NCBI RefSeq assembly: GCF_019112545.1
Contig: NW_025064880.1
Coordinates: 1,121,719 to 1,185,718, forward strand
DNA: 64,000 nt
Source of the DNA: Guyanagaster necrorhizus
Taxonomy: Eukaryota; Basidiomycota; Agaricomycetes; Agaricales; Physalacriaceae
Direction: 5' to 3'
Under the pieces are notes generated by a model. That model was not told the origin of the DNA. It was given only the letters and a program-made list of their open reading frames with translations, and made no database searches. Position 1 is the first letter of the stretch; each line of letters starts with the position of its first letter. Shown piece after piece: positions 44,041 to 56,551 of the stretch. The position numbers and the translations under genes are program-made.

Positions 44041-45852
44041 ATGGCCTTTACGCTCGCATGTCCAAGGTCGACACCGCGATTGTTTGCGTCTATTGGCCCA
44101 GCGTACAGCGCTAGCATCGTCCATGCTACACCTCGGAGACACTTTTTCAATTTCTTCCGTCGCTCGAAAAAAAAAACTGACCATGTCCCGCCCTCCGACC
44201 CAATCCCCATCCTGACAGAGGATAACCTCCTCCACCCATTTTCCAAGTCGCCTATTCCTGCAGTATGCGCCAGAGGGGAAGTCATCCAGTCAATGGCACC
44301 GTGTCCCGTATGCTCCTCGCAGGACCGCGATACTCATGTACATATCGAGGCTCAGCCAAAAACGGTCAAGTTCGAATGCCCGGATTGCGGCTGGCCTGCT
44401 CATTGTTCAGAGGAGCATTGGAAGGAAGACAAGGAGCATGAAAAGTACTGCTCGCGGCTTCGGGAGGCGAATGAGGACGAACATGATTTACGTAGTGGGC
44501 GGAAGATGTGGGAGTTCGAGATGCCCGGTATGTTCCTTCTCTTCACGTAGTATAGCATCTCTAACAAAGCCGGCAGGGCCTCAGGGATATGAGGAAGCCG
44601 TGTCGTTTTCTAATTGGGATATATTCTGGTATACGCGAGGTTTTCCGTCTATGGACACTGAACGCTCCCGACGACATGCCAGTAAGCTACTAAGTTATCC
44701 TATGACCATTGGGAGTGTTCTGCATCAACATAGCAGTCTCATGCTGAACAACCAGCGTTTAACGCCGGAGGGGAGTCGGTCAATGGCTGGTGAGCAATTC
44801 GTCCCAAGACAACCAAGTGACGCGCTAATGTGTTGGTAGCAATTCGGTCTACTCTCCATACACCTACTGGAGCACCAGAAACGCAAGAGGCGACAGTAGG
44901 AAAGCCCCAAGTCCGTATCTTCATTCTGGGGGCGCGTGCAGAGTCTTCTCTTCCGCCCCATGTCTGGGAACAACTTGGATTCCTGTTCCCTGCCGCTAAC
45001 TTCCAACTACTGTTTATCGGTCCCCAAGTTTCTCTCCCTAAGGATATCCAAAATCCTCCTAATCTGAAACCCGAGGGGAGTGCTCCAGCGTCGGAGACTT
45101 CGACGCCTTCCGACGCGAAATCAGAGGGTGCCGCATCAGTATCCGGGACTTCTACACGAACCCAGGAGACGACAGAGAGCAAAGAAGCCACCACAGATAT
45201 CAGTACAGATACTCCGGTTTCTTCCGAGTCCCAGGAGGTGGTCGAGCAAGGACAAGAGAAGCCCTTGTATGTTCCCAACATTTACCAGCCTCCGGTACCT
45301 GCGCCCATAGTTCCTCACAAACGTACGCGTGCATCCTTGAATCGCTACAGTGTTCCTTCCTACACGACGCCATACACGTACCAAATGACCCTCACCGGCT
45401 TGCAGACAAACTACAAGGACGTGCATCCTCTGTTCGAAGAGACCCTAGACCCTTACAGCGACTGCTTCTTCTTCTTCTCTCCCGGATTCGGTTTCCCATC
45501 CCAAACATCTATGGACGAGAATGGCGAGCCACTCCTGCAGATCTCCTCTCCAACAGAGTGGGGCCCAGTCCTACCGATGCTCCTCGCGTCCAAATGCCCA
45601 ATTTTCGTCACAGGTTTCTCGCCCGCAGATGTGGAACGCGACATAAAGTCGCTCTCAACCGCACCTGGTGTGGCAGGCGAGTTTGAGTGGGTCGTTACAC
45701 CCGGCCCTAATGCCTTTGGAAGCGAGAAGTGGGAGGTTGCAGATTTCGATCCCCGCGTCATGGTGAAGACGAATTGGGGGATATGGGCAATCCGAGGCAA
45801 GAGTAGGGATATCCAAGAAAGGAGTTTCTTCAGTAGACTGTTCGAAAAGTAG
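44041..45852 (+). CDS. MSS51: Mss51-like COX1 translational activator (MYND zinc finger)
   Basis: Exons 44,041-44,527, 44,577-44,789 and 44,840-45,852 (introns 49 and 50 nt, GT-AG) give 570 residues. The N-terminus is Arg/Ser-rich with few acids, as in a mitochondrial presequence (MAFTLACPRSTPRLFAS). A MYND-type Cys/His module lies at residues of about 85-140: CPVCSSQD, CPDCGWPAHC, EEHWKEDKEHEKYC. The Mss51 C-terminal domain follows (NWDIFWYTRGFPSMD, IFILGARAESSLPPHVW, DCFFFFSPGFGFPS, PIFVTGFSPADVERD). In yeast Mss51 activates translation of the COX1 mRNA in the matrix and couples it to cytochrome oxidase assembly. A Ser/Thr/Glu-rich linker (about 45,070-45,270) is longer than in yeast and probably disordered. 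Confidence 0.9.
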
Positions 45853-46022
45853 CGTCCACACCCTAATAAATCAGAATATGAAGCAACTTTCCAACTCAAA
45901 ATCACGCCTGTTCATCCCTTTGTCTACACAGCAGATAGTATACTGTTACAACAGATGAGGACAATGGTAACTGAAATCAAATCAAAAGCGAATAAATACA
46001 GGCCGATTAAGCCTGGTAATAA
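45853..46022. other. Intergenic gap between convergent MSS51 and CDC45
   Basis: 170 bp holding both 3' ends; no gene seen. AATAAA-like AATAAATCAG at about 45,865 could serve MSS51 polyadenylation. Confidence 0.5.
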
Positions 46023-48417
46023 TTACCCGTCTTGCTCTTCGCATAGTGTCTCCAAGAACAACTTCAAGTCGTCCTTGTTGATCTCCAGCACACTAGTGTC
46101 AAAAGACCCATGACGTGTCCGAGCATTACATCGTTCCTTTGCAAATAGGAAGGAGAGCGAAAACTCACTGTAGAAATTGGTTAGTATCTATGATACAATA
46201 ACAAAGCCGGTACTTACTTTTTCCGAACATCGTCGAAGTCAAGTGCGGCTGTCACGCCAACGACTAGATATGACGATGTGCTCTCGTTGAGACACGCAAC
46301 GACGAAAGGAAGGCTCTTCCGTTTTGTTCGTCTGCTGTGGCTTGAGCCCTCCCGGACAGCGCTGACTAGCCACAATGCCAGCCGCGATAGAATGCCAGGG
46401 TGGGAAAACATCGCAAGGTCTGGTCCTTGCGTCAAGACAACGACATGATGATTTCTATTCGACCGAATGTCCCGCTTGTCAATGACAGATGTCCCCGTAC
46501 GTATGATGGCTCTGTGCACAGACATCGAGAGCTTGAGGGACTGTTGTAAGGGACCAATGCTTCATCGAATTCTGTCAGTCGTCAAATGAAATCGAACAAC
46601 AAGAAACACTTACTCTGTTAGAGCATCGTAAGCCGTCCAAAAGTTTTTCACCCACCACTTCTCTTTCTCCACATCCTCCTGATTATCTTCGCCTTCAATA
46701 GGCTTGACCTTGATCGCTTTGGCCGCAGCTTGACTGCCTGGAGGAATATTCTCCCTTTCATCGTCCCGTTGCCGTTTACTTTCCCGACCAGTACCTGGCG
46801 CCTGCCATGGTCGCCCTCCTCCGAACCATTCACCACCATTCCGAGCACCCTCCACTTCAATTTCTATTGCCACACCCGTGTTGACATCCAGCAAGGCACT
46901 TATCCCCTCGACCGCATCCGATGCTGATAGCGGCTGCCCCCGATAACCAAAACACCGCATAAATGAAGGGTACGAGAGTTCCACCATACCATATTCCGGT
47001 GCAACTTTGTCTAATCTGTCCACCAGATCCCGCTTCAGATCTATATCCATGTGGGTATACTGTTGCTGGGTCTGCTGCAACGAAAACCCCATCTTGGCCA
47101 GAAGACCGGTCAACTTTTTCCTTCCCTTATCTTGCCATATACCAAGCTTGCTCGCTATATAACTGGAGTGAAACATCGCGTCATAGAGGGTCCAATGACG
47201 GAACAGCATGAATCTGAGTTCATCCGTTGTCCGGACGCTGAAGTCGTCGGGACTAAGTGAGATTTGGGTTTTGTCACCACTGGGAAGAGGGGGGTTCAGA
47301 CGGAAAACTTCGTCGTAGTATATTGAATGGAACTCTTCATATTTTTTCCGTGATATCCGCGCTGTCGTGTACTGGAAAGTCAATCCAAGGATGGCGAACC
47401 TAGCCGACGTCAACCGTTGCATTCCCTACTACTGCCACCAAGCTTACCAGAGTAGGTCATTATCAACTCGCTCCAGCACCGTGGCGAGAAGGTAGATTGT
47501 CGCAGACGCACTCTGCCCATGCCAGGTACCGGATGTGTAGTGTTTATTGAGCCGATGTTCATATGTTTCGCGTTCATCGCGTGACATCCGAGTTACTCGA
47601 CGCTGCTGAGAACATGAAAACAACAAAAGATAGTGCAAAACGAAACACACCTCTCCGTCCGTCCGCCTCCGTTTACCTCGCCGTTCGCCCTCTCCTAATG
47701 ACCTCCGCTTCCCATTTGCACTGCTGCTGCTCTCGTACTCTTCTTCTTCATCCTCGTCATCTTCTGGTGCATCGTCTGAATTGTAATTGGAATCGTCTTC
47801 TGAATCTGGATCCGGTTCAAACTGTGTGCGGAATAAACCACGCATTTAGACGTTTCACGTTCCATCGCGTACCATCAAAGCTTCAAGTGCCTTATGCTCT
47901 TCCGCAAGCTTTTCGGCCTCTCCATCGTCCCAGACAACTATTCGATCTCCTTTCTCTCCGGTTCCAAACAAACTGGCCAAATTCTGAGGGCGAGCGGAAT
48001 CGATGACATGTACGGTCATTTGAGAGTTGAAGCCACCGAACCACTCCTCTGAAGGAAGGTCGAGAACGCCGCCCATATTCAACAGTATGAGTGCATGCAG
48101 CTACCAAATATGAGTGTAAGTCATTCTCCAAAAAATATTTTACACACCTCTGCAACTGAAATTAGGTCGTTCCTGACAGTCTGAAGCTCCGAAATGCCAG
48201 AAACCGGAATAGTTCGGTAGGCCACATCGTCCTGTTTGAACAAGTCTGCAAGCATCCGAGCTGCACATAAAGCATCAACGTCTGGTGAGACTAGCATTAT
48301 GACTGAGGAGGCTGAAGTCAGCGGGGACCGTCGGTGGGCCATGAGGATAGAGTTATAAGCCTCTCCATAGGATGTTCGTGTCACTGTCGTCAGGTGTGGG
48401 GGTGGGAGATACACCAT
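46023..48417 (-). CDS. CDC45: Cdc45 replication initiation factor
   Basis: Seven exons (48,417-48,148, 48,100-47,873, 47,821-47,651, 47,605-47,448, 47,399-46,614, 46,559-46,218, 46,167-46,023), all with 45-54 nt GT-AG introns, sum to 699 residues. Family marks: MVYLPPPHL start, SSVIMLVSPDVDALCAARML (DHH-like fold), LHALILLNMGGVLDLP, HVIDSARPQNLASLF, RVDNDLLWFAILGLTFQY, RHWTLYDAMFHSSYIASKLG, LKLSMSVHRAIIRTGT and the C-terminal KDDLKLFLETLCEEQDG. An acidic plus basic linker (about 47,650-47,820) is typical. Cdc45 joins MCM2-7 and GINS to form the replicative helicase. An acceptor at GATGAAG|C (46,560) is preferred over an earlier AG because it keeps the frame. An MCB box (ACGCGT) lies about 115 bp upstream. 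Confidence 0.95.
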
Positions 48418-48989
48418 GGCGATATGGTGATTAACAACCTAGGTTGTGACAATAGAGGCATAGCCAGCAAGTCACAAGAGTCAACAGCGCGTTGTGTCAT
48501 CACGTGACAGTCACTCATGGTGACGATCCACGACGCGTCGCGTGGGCCGCCGCGTACGGCGTCGGGCTCCGTCCTAAACTTGATGGTGATGCTAAGCACG
48601 AGATTCAGAATGTCACTGGAAGTATTGGTCGCGATTTATTACTTCTGCGGATCGATAATCATAAACACGGACAGAAAATTTAGGCACAACACAAAGCAAT
48701 TCTTAACGTTGACATTCCATGTTCATACACTTTTTACGTTCGTGACCTTGACCATCAATTTTTTTTCTTTTCGGGTTTCGGACGTCCGGACCGAACGTGA
48801 AGGACCCCTCTATGTTCTCAAATGTCAGAAACCTCACGATGAAAATGCCCCATCACTTCCACGTCCTGTTCTGGAATTCGGGAATACGGACATGTCGTGA
48901 GTCCGGTTCTCGTAACAGTGGACCTTTTAACGCTTTTTACCTAACGGTTGAACATTAAGCCGAGTCACCCCAAATTCCCTGACTCGACC
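48418..48989. promoter_or_regulatory. Divergent promoter of CDC45 and the MFS transporter
   Basis: 572 bp without a gene. On the CDC45 side there is ACGCGT (48,533-48,538), the core recognised by MBF in fungi for G1/S genes, and CACGTGAC (48,501-48,508). A T-run lies near 48,760. The MCB link is motif plus family knowledge. Confidence 0.4.
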
Positions 48990-50741
48990 ATGGACGTCCA
49001 ACCACCTACCAGTCGATACCTTACAGCGCTTCGTAACTCTCAAGGAAGGCCTTTGAATCAACTGAGAGAACTGAGAGAACAAGTACCTACCTATGTTTGG
49101 TGCTCTCTCTTTACTGCTCTAGGGGGCTATTTGTGGGGCTATGATACAGGAAGGTGAGCACGATAAGAGCGTCCTAACTTGAAAATTCGGCTTCTAACTT
49201 TCGGTAACCAGCATTGGACCTATTACCGTTATGCCTCAGTTTGAAGCTCAGTTCGGCGCTCTCTCACCTGCAGCACAAGGACTTTTGGTCTCCTCCATCC
49301 TCATTGCAGCCTCCATCACATCTCTCGTAGCCGGTCCTCTGTCTGACCGCATTTCCAGAACACGTACAATTTCTATGGGCGGCGCAGTGTATGCGGCCGG
49401 CTGTGCCATTGCCTGTTCTTCGCAACATCGCCCCCAATTATTCATTGGTCGATGCATAGCTGGTGTCGGAGAAGGTTTATTTATCTCCAGCATCACGGTT
49501 TATGTCACGGAAATATCGCCTCCGGCCAGTCGCGGTAGACTTTCGACGTGCGTGCAGCTCTTCAACACGTGTGGAGTCATGACAGGTGAGCTTGACGGCA
49601 TTTCTCTTCGTAAAGGTCTGAGAGTAGCTGCCAGGTTTCTTCACTTGCTACGGAACTGTCAGAGTACATGGAAGCTTCTCCTGGCGCTTCCCACTGGCAT
49701 TGCAAGCTGTGGTTGCTGTCATATTGGCTGCGGGGACTCCGTTTTTCCCTCATTCTCCTCGATGGCTTAGACTCGCGAACCGATATAGGGATGTTGATGA
49801 AACAAAGCGACGTCTTGGTGTCGCCGGAGCAGGTGCCGAAGATAATTCAGTCCACGAGGAGATTCCCAACATCCGGGGCCACTTTGGGCAAGATATAAAA
49901 AACCTTTGGGGCAAGGACATACGCATGAGAACACTCTTTTGTGTCTTTATAATGGCCATACAACAGGTGTGTTTCTCTGCGTTCCCCAATACTTAGGTAC
50001 TCATGGTTGATAGCTCTCTGGCAGTACGCACCAACACTCTTCTCGCAAGCTGGTTTGTCATCCACGACCTCTTCGTTCCTTGCTTCTGGCGTTTCTGGAA
50101 TTGTCATGGTGGTACTCACTTTCTGTTCTCAGTGGTTCCAGGACAAATGTAAAATGAGCTCGTCGTAACGTCCTCAGCTTTGCTAATTTGTGATCCCAGG
50201 GGGCCGTCGTGCTCAAATGATTGGAGGCTCTGCTGTATGTGGTTTTGCGATGCTCATCATCGGTTCCATTTATCTCTCGCACGCCAACAATACTCAATCC
50301 GGAAAGACGGTGATTATCTGCTTCATCTACATATTTATCGCGGGGTTCATCTCCAGTTGGGCCATCGTGTGCCGTATAGTATGCAACGAAATACAGCCGA
50401 CCCAAACCCGCGCGGCAGCTTCCAGCTTAGGCCAATGCGCTAACTGGGTAGTGAACTGTATAGTAGCGTTCTCGACACCATTGTTCTTGAACCACTCTAC
50501 TTCGGGTCCGTACTTTTTGTTCGGGGTCTGCTCCTTGTTGAATGCAGCTGTGTGTTTTGCATTCCAACCGGAGACCAAGGGATTGAGTCTGGAGGCAATT
50601 GATAGTGGATTTGACGATACGCCGTTCCAGTCTGCTATGAGGCGCAGGATTGGAAACCTGCGAAACCGTGGCAATGATAATACTGGGGATGATATAAGTA
50701 CGTCGACTGCGATTGAACTAGTAGAAGTGTCTATAATATAA
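48990..50741 (+). CDS. MFS sugar-type transporter
   Basis: Five exons (48,990-49,153, 49,212-49,585, 49,635-49,966, 50,025-50,148, 50,200-50,741), 511 residues, matching the usual 500-550. Sugar-porter motifs: GGYLWGYDTGSIGP in helix 1, DRISRTRTI after helix 2, FIGRCIAGVGEGLF in helix 4, PHSPRWL after helix 6 (usually PESPRWL), DKWGRRAQMIGG after helix 8 and QPETKGLSLEAID at the C-terminus. About 12 hydrophobic helices are visible. It acts at the plasma membrane, most likely as a sugar or related proton symporter; substrate cannot be told. The ATG at 48,990 opens a short hydrophilic N-terminus typical of the family. Confidence 0.88.
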
Positions 50742-51000
50742 AAAACCGGTGGAGAGATGCGATAATAATTGCTAGATGTCCAAACTCACATGCCTGCCTT
50801 GTTGATAGCCTATAACCGCCATTCAGATCTGAGCGTTGCAATGTTGAGCACCAGCTTTGAATACTCTTTCAGTCCAACACTTGGATAGATTACATAAATT
50901 GCGTTGGTTCTCTATTGTAACGAATAAACCCACGCAAATGAGTAGAATCATGACAGATATTAAGTAGTTACAAGAAGATTATACATACCGTTCACTGGCG
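50742..51000. other. Gap between convergent transporter and ATPase genes
   Basis: 259 bp; no gene seen. Two 3' ends face each other here. Confidence 0.5.
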
Positions 51001-53533
51001 TTAATACTCATCAATGTCCGTCATCGAGGCATATTCGGACACCGAGCCAGTATCTTCGTACTCTGCCACTACTTCCGACATAGCAAAACGCATAATCGGT
51101 GTCGTTGGTATGAGTACAGGTCCTACAACCTCATCGGGGCCTGTATCCCAATACCTATTGGCCATATAATCGCGCTCCTGCTCTGAGACTGCCACCATAT
51201 CGCCCTCCTCCGTCGAAGCGGTAGTACCGATTGTTCCTATGGGAGCGTCCACCACAGTAGTGCTACCATCCTGTCCATGCCCCGGACCGTGGCCTGTCAC
51301 AGTACTCACAGGTCGGGTCACTCTCCCATCGCTATGCTCATTCGTCACCGGTTCTGTCCAGCGAAGGTCCAAAACCCGACCGTTGACCATCCCATCCACA
51401 GCCCTGACGCCCAACTCTCGACATAACATAAAGTATGACAGGGATGTAGCGCCAGGTTTCGCAAGCCTGCTCATGACCTTGAGCAGTTCCATTGCAGTGA
51501 ATTCTGGAACGAAGAAGGCTGGACTGGTGGGATTCGGGGTGATAGGTGATGATGGGCTGGCTGGGTTCGTGATTGGTGAATAAATCTTGAAACCGGCGGC
51601 ACCAAGTCCTGGGTGGATGCTATCAGCACTCGGAATGCTATTGTGCTTGTCACCAATTGCATCCCCTCGTTCGTTATCATGACTCAAAGAAGACGACTGA
51701 GAGGAGTGAATGATATGCAAGTTGAGGAGCGCGTGCGCTTGTAGGAAATGAGAGCTTTGTTTAACTGTTGCACTGTTTGTCAAACGGTGTGAAGACTGGA
51801 AGATAGAAGGACTCACTTGTCATATAGCCATTCGCGTTGACTGGAAAGGCATTGAGCACGGTACCATTTCAATGAAATTTGTATGCTCACCGTAATCAGT
51901 GATATAGTCTTGCCAATGTGCAAATTTGCCTCCAAAAGCCTCATATAAAGACTCGAAATCCAGTCCAGTTCGCAGATAACCAGGAACACGGGGAAGCATC
52001 CGCTCTCGGAAGAACCTCTTAGTCTCAGACTTGCTGCAATCACCGATAGTGATTATCTATAACATTTTTATCAGCAAAAAAAATCCGGGCATTTTCTATA
52101 CTCACTTTGCAATGTTGCATGACGTTCAATTGTCGAAGCCATGTTTGATAAAAGGGATCACTAGTCGCGTGTATAACATGGCAAAGTCGATCTTGTTTCG
52201 TCAGCACGAGCATTGAATCGAGCAGACACTTCATCGCATCTGTTGACTGTATCAAAGCTGGTCTGAAAAAAGGCTTAGCGGAGATCAGATGGCGAGAGTG
52301 ACGATACATGCAGTTTGTGTGCTTCATCAAAAAAGATGACCTGGATACGCTATCACTAACGATAATCGAAACTATGGAAGAACTACGAACCGGCATTTTC
52401 TTCGGAGGGGGGTTTGGTTTTTCTTTGACTCTATCTGAATGCTCCTCAGGCTGAGAGGTCCGAGGCTTTGGTTGTCTCCGGAAACTCCATCTACTCTTCG
52501 AAGCAGTCTTCTCGGAGCGAGTCCTTTCAGGCGGAGTACTATCAGAGTCGTGATTTTTTCTCTTGCAACCTTCGGCACAGGGCTCAAACTCCCAATATTT
52601 CAGAAGTGAACTCTACGATGGGATTTTAAGATCAGACCACGGGATTTGACTTTCAAGTAAGCATCTTACCTGGAATAACTCCATAAGCCTTGCTATATCG
52701 CTTGTGGTGATCTTTCTGATTCCAGATCCTTCTTGTGCTTCGGAAATTCTGCGCTCGACATTACGGCGGTCATGCTAGAAAGGAACTATAAATACCGTAT
52801 GTAGTCCGTATGCAAAATACTCACTTTGAAGCTCCACGCCTCCCTTTCGAACTGGTCATTACCATTCATCTTTTCAGCTATCTCTTCAAAGTACTGTTCC
52901 ATTTGATGACTGAGGCTCATGTATAAGCTATGCAGATCGGCAAATCCTGCCATCCTGAGATCAAAGTGCAGGACATGAAATGTATCCCGTGAGAGAATTT
53001 CACGCAGTAGGGCTGTCTAAAAGAACGTGAGAAATGCTTAATTGTGGTATTCGTCCTAGGAATCGTACCTTGCCTACGGAGCTTGCTCCAAAAAGGATGG
53101 TGAAGGAAGGATCGCCTTCTAAAGCACGTTCAATGGCACGGATCTCTGCCTTTCTAGGGAAAAAACCCGGAAGCCTAGAGAATGTGTGTTTCGTTCTGAT
53201 TTGGGCTCGCTCGCGGTTCTCATTGATTTCCCGGCGGGCTTCATCAAGAAGACGTTTGGACTCGGTCAGGGAGCGCACAGTTTCCGCAGGCTGATATAAG
53301 AGTCGGTCAGTGGAATATCAGACAAGAAGGAAGCCTCGCACATTAGTGAGTACACCGATAATTTCCCCCATGCCGAAAAAACTTCGCTTTTGAATTTCAG
53401 TAGGTAGGTACGATTCACGGCGACGAGCTGTGTTGCTGAACATCCAATGAACAGAGCCAATTAGTTGTCGACCTCCGTTAACTGACAGCCGCGAGGACTT
53501 GCGTAGTTTGGCGCTGCCACTGGAAGATGGCAT
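51001..53533 (-). CDS. P-loop ATPase of the ATPase_2 (archaeal-type) family
   Basis: A multi-exon gene. After an N-terminal region (from ATG 53,533) come LPGFFPRKAEIRAIERAL, Walker A FGASSVGKTALLREIL (exon junction inside), FDLRMAGFADLHSLYMSL, a Ser/Lys/Pro linker and Walker B VIFFDEAHKL. Then follow SMLVLTKQDRLCHVIHATSD, FYQTWLRQLNVMQHCKIITI and a winged-helix-like tail (GYMTIKQSSHFLQAHALL). A long Ser/Thr/Gly-rich C-terminus ends at TAA 51,001. Members are poorly characterised fungal NTPases, some predicted mitochondrial; no substrate is claimed. The intron after DEAHKL (52,309-52,261 region) has no good GT-AG solution: a 34-nt GT-AG intron or an AT-AC reading are the choices. The N-terminal exon and start are the least certain part. 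Confidence 0.75.
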
Positions 53534-54027
53534 GAAACTTGAATCAGAACGACTGTTCCAGATTCTGGGGGAAAAGGCGATACGATGAGAGAGAGAGGGA
53601 GAGAGTGAATGGGTTGATCCTCATTTCATGTAGTGTGCCGTACATGTAGCATGCGCCTCGAGGAGTCAACGACATACCACCATCGTCCACTAACCTGCGC
53701 CGAATCACGCGCATAGAAGACGCGTGCATTGATGCTACCACATTTCGAACACAAGGCAAAGGATAGGCAAAGTTTATGTGGGATTTCAGGCTTTAAAAGG
53801 TGCGATGGGCGGCATTGCTGGTCAGAAATGTTGGCGGTAAAAGGATAGAAGAACCAGCTGGACAGCCGAACGACGTCAGACACGCCTGCAAGCTAAGTGC
53901 CCACTACAAGCGTGCCAATGATTGATCGGAATTCGGACCGCGCATGACTTATGCCGATCAATATCCACTCGGGCCCGGCGCAAGTTGCCTCTTGCTCATC
54001 TGACAAGAAATCATCATCTCACGTACG
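53534..54027. promoter_or_regulatory. Divergent promoter of ATPase and metacaspase genes
   Basis: 494 bp. A minus-strand frame at 53,759-53,544 is open but has poor protein character and a simple GAGAGA-type run (about 53,590), so I do not call it a gene. An upstream noncoding exon of either gene could lie here. Confidence 0.4.
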
Positions 54028-56551
54028 ATGTGGAACGAAAATTATGGCCCACCAAGGTGAGAGCCTTCTCAAAAGTCGTATTGCCACAGATTAGAACTTT
54101 CTACCTTATAGCTACCCTAACCCGTAAGTTATCTTCTTGTCCCCTCTCGGTATCATTCTTATATATTGCAGGCAAGGGGGCTATAACCCAAGCTACGCAC
54201 CTTCATATGGCGGGTATGTTCCGTTTATGTCAGAGGGCGTGGTCGAGATTGCTGTCTGACGGATATTAAAGGTATCGAGCTCCTCCTGGACCCCCACCGG
54301 AGTACGTCTATTGTTTTATCTAAAATGTATCTTCTGACTTCTAATTCCCAGATCCGAAGAGTAAGGCTACGTGTTTGCCATTGAGCCGCATCATCCTCAT
54401 CCATGCATCCTTTTTCAAGATACGGTTACTCTCGGTGGGCATCGAACACTGCTCGTACACTGAGCATGCTAATGTCAACCAAGGTACCCGTCTCCCCGCG
54501 GGCCCCCTCCGCAGTCGTAAGCCTTTGTGTCATTGGCTGGCTCACTTTTGACGTGGCAATCGTTCAGCTATGACCCATATGGCTTTCCTCCACCTGTGTC
54601 AAGGGAAGGTTATACTGGCGAAGAGCATCACCATTATCATCACCATCATCATCGCGAAGAATATGATTCCGGCAATGGCGGTGAATATGGTGAGTGTGTT
54701 GCTTCTATTGATCAAGTCACAAAACCAATGGAGAATATAGCAAGTGCTGCTCCGACTTATCGTCCTAGGCCACCACCTAGCGAACATCAGCATTATGGGC
54801 CTCGTTTTCTAGGGCCCGATCAGAATGAAATGCAGCCATACTTCAAATACTCCCAGTGCAATGGAAGGAAGAAAGCGCTATGTGTGCGTGACTTTTCTGG
54901 ACCACTTTTGCGTGGTAACCGCACTCATCTATTTCCAGATTGGAATAAACTATCTTGGACAAGACAACGAGTTAAGTGGCTGCATCAATGATGCTCACAA
55001 TATTCGCAATTTCCTTTGCAGTACGTTGTGGCATTTTCTCCTCGGATATCAACATATCTTAATGCGAAATTCAAAGCCCAATTCGGCTACAGAGAGGAAG
55101 ACATTGTCATGCTCACTGACGATTCGCAACACCACCGTCAAATTCCTACCAGAGATAATATTGTACGTGTAACATATCTGTCCTATGCATCGCACGCGTA
55201 CTGAAATGTGTAGTTGCACGCCATGCGCTGGCTGGTCAACGAGGCCCAGACTGACGATTCTCTATTTTTCCACTGTCAGTGTGATTGTTTTCTCGTTAAT
55301 GTCAATTCAAACTTGCCTCCAGATTCTGGACATGGTGGTCAAACCCCAGATAAGGATGGTGACGAAATCGATGGTTACGACGAAGGTAAATAGGCCTTTT
55401 CCTTCTATTTCACTGCTGACGTTGCTATACATTTAGTTATCTACCCTGTACATTTCAATATCTCCCCTTGTTCATGCTTATACTGACATCCAATTTCTAG
55501 GTCGATTATCAAGAAAGCGGTCATATTGTCGATGATGTAAAATTTCACCTTCAGCTCCCAGTATATTTCTAATACCCGAGAATAGCTTATGCACGAAATT
55601 ATGGTTAAACCCCTCCCAGCTGGCTGTCGACTCACTGCGATCTTCGATGTAAGTCCTTTACTTCTGCGGTCTCCTCCATATGTAAACTCTCTATAGTCCT
55701 GCCACTCTGGCTCTGCTCTCGGTAAGTGAATAGCACCCTTCCCAACCATGCTCTTCCACCGACGCTTTTACAGATCTTCCTTACATGGTACGTTCAACAT
55801 CAGCAGTTATATAGCATCAACAGGAACTCATACCAATGATGTCAGTATACCACCGAAGGCAAAATCAAGGAACCTAATCTCGCAGCAGAAGCCGGCCAAG
55901 GGCTTCTGTCTGCCGTAAGCTCCTACGTTCGCGGAGACGAGCGGGGCGCATTAGAGTCAGCCATTGGCATCTTCAAGAGCTTCATGGGTAACAGCGAAGC
56001 CCAAGAGGCTAATCAATATGCTCAACGGACGAGAACCAGTCCGGCTGATGTGGTGAGGAGTACAAATTAACTTAAACCTCTATTTGATGATCAATTTTGT
56101 TCAGATTAGCTGGAGCGGATGCAAGGACTCGCAGACAAGCGCTGATACCCAGGAGGATGGACGTGCTACGGGAGCAATGAGCTATGTGAGTACTACGCGA
56201 CTTTGATCATCCCTCTACGCGCGCGCTAAACGTTTGTGATGAAAGGCCTTCACATCCGTTTTAGGTGAGATGCGGATGTGTATTCTTGACTACCGACCTG
56301 CTGATATTTGGACAGCGAAAAACCCCGAACAGACCTACGAGCAGCTCCTTAACAATATCAGGGCTGTTCTACGCAACAAATACAGTCAGAAGCCGCAGGT
56401 AACAGTCTTGTCGATCGATGAATGCCTTTCGTACTGAGCATGTCGTCAGCTCTCAAGCTCGCATCCGATGGTCAGTCTTTCTCTTTCTCTCAGGCTTGAA
56501 ATACATCTCTCATCATCTATATAGGACATTGACATAATGTTCATCTGCTGA
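54028..56551 (+). CDS. Type I metacaspase
   Basis: A Ca-dependent Arg/Lys-specific cysteine protease of the caspase clan. About twenty small exons splice into a continuous frame. The prodomain is rich in Pro, Gln, Tyr and Gly ([18 protein letters not shown], then [12 protein letters not shown] and [15 protein letters not shown]) and contains a His tract (HHHYHHHHH, about 54,630). Then come [39 protein letters not shown] and the catalytic His in HYSGHGGQ (about 55,330). The catalytic Cys is in [13 protein letters not shown] (about 55,700), followed by [15 protein letters not shown] and the C-terminal MDIDIMFIC ending at TGA 56,551. The start ATG 54,028 is chosen because exons 1-3 then join in frame into a Tyr/Pro/Gly-rich prodomain. 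Exons of 9 and 15 nt occur near 54,352 and 54,420. Confidence 0.88.

Noticed and set aside
53544..53759. Minus-strand 71-codon frame between ATPase and metacaspase
   Set aside because: Ser/Leu-rich run from a GAGAGA repeat, no homology recognised, no splice connection that helps either neighbour.
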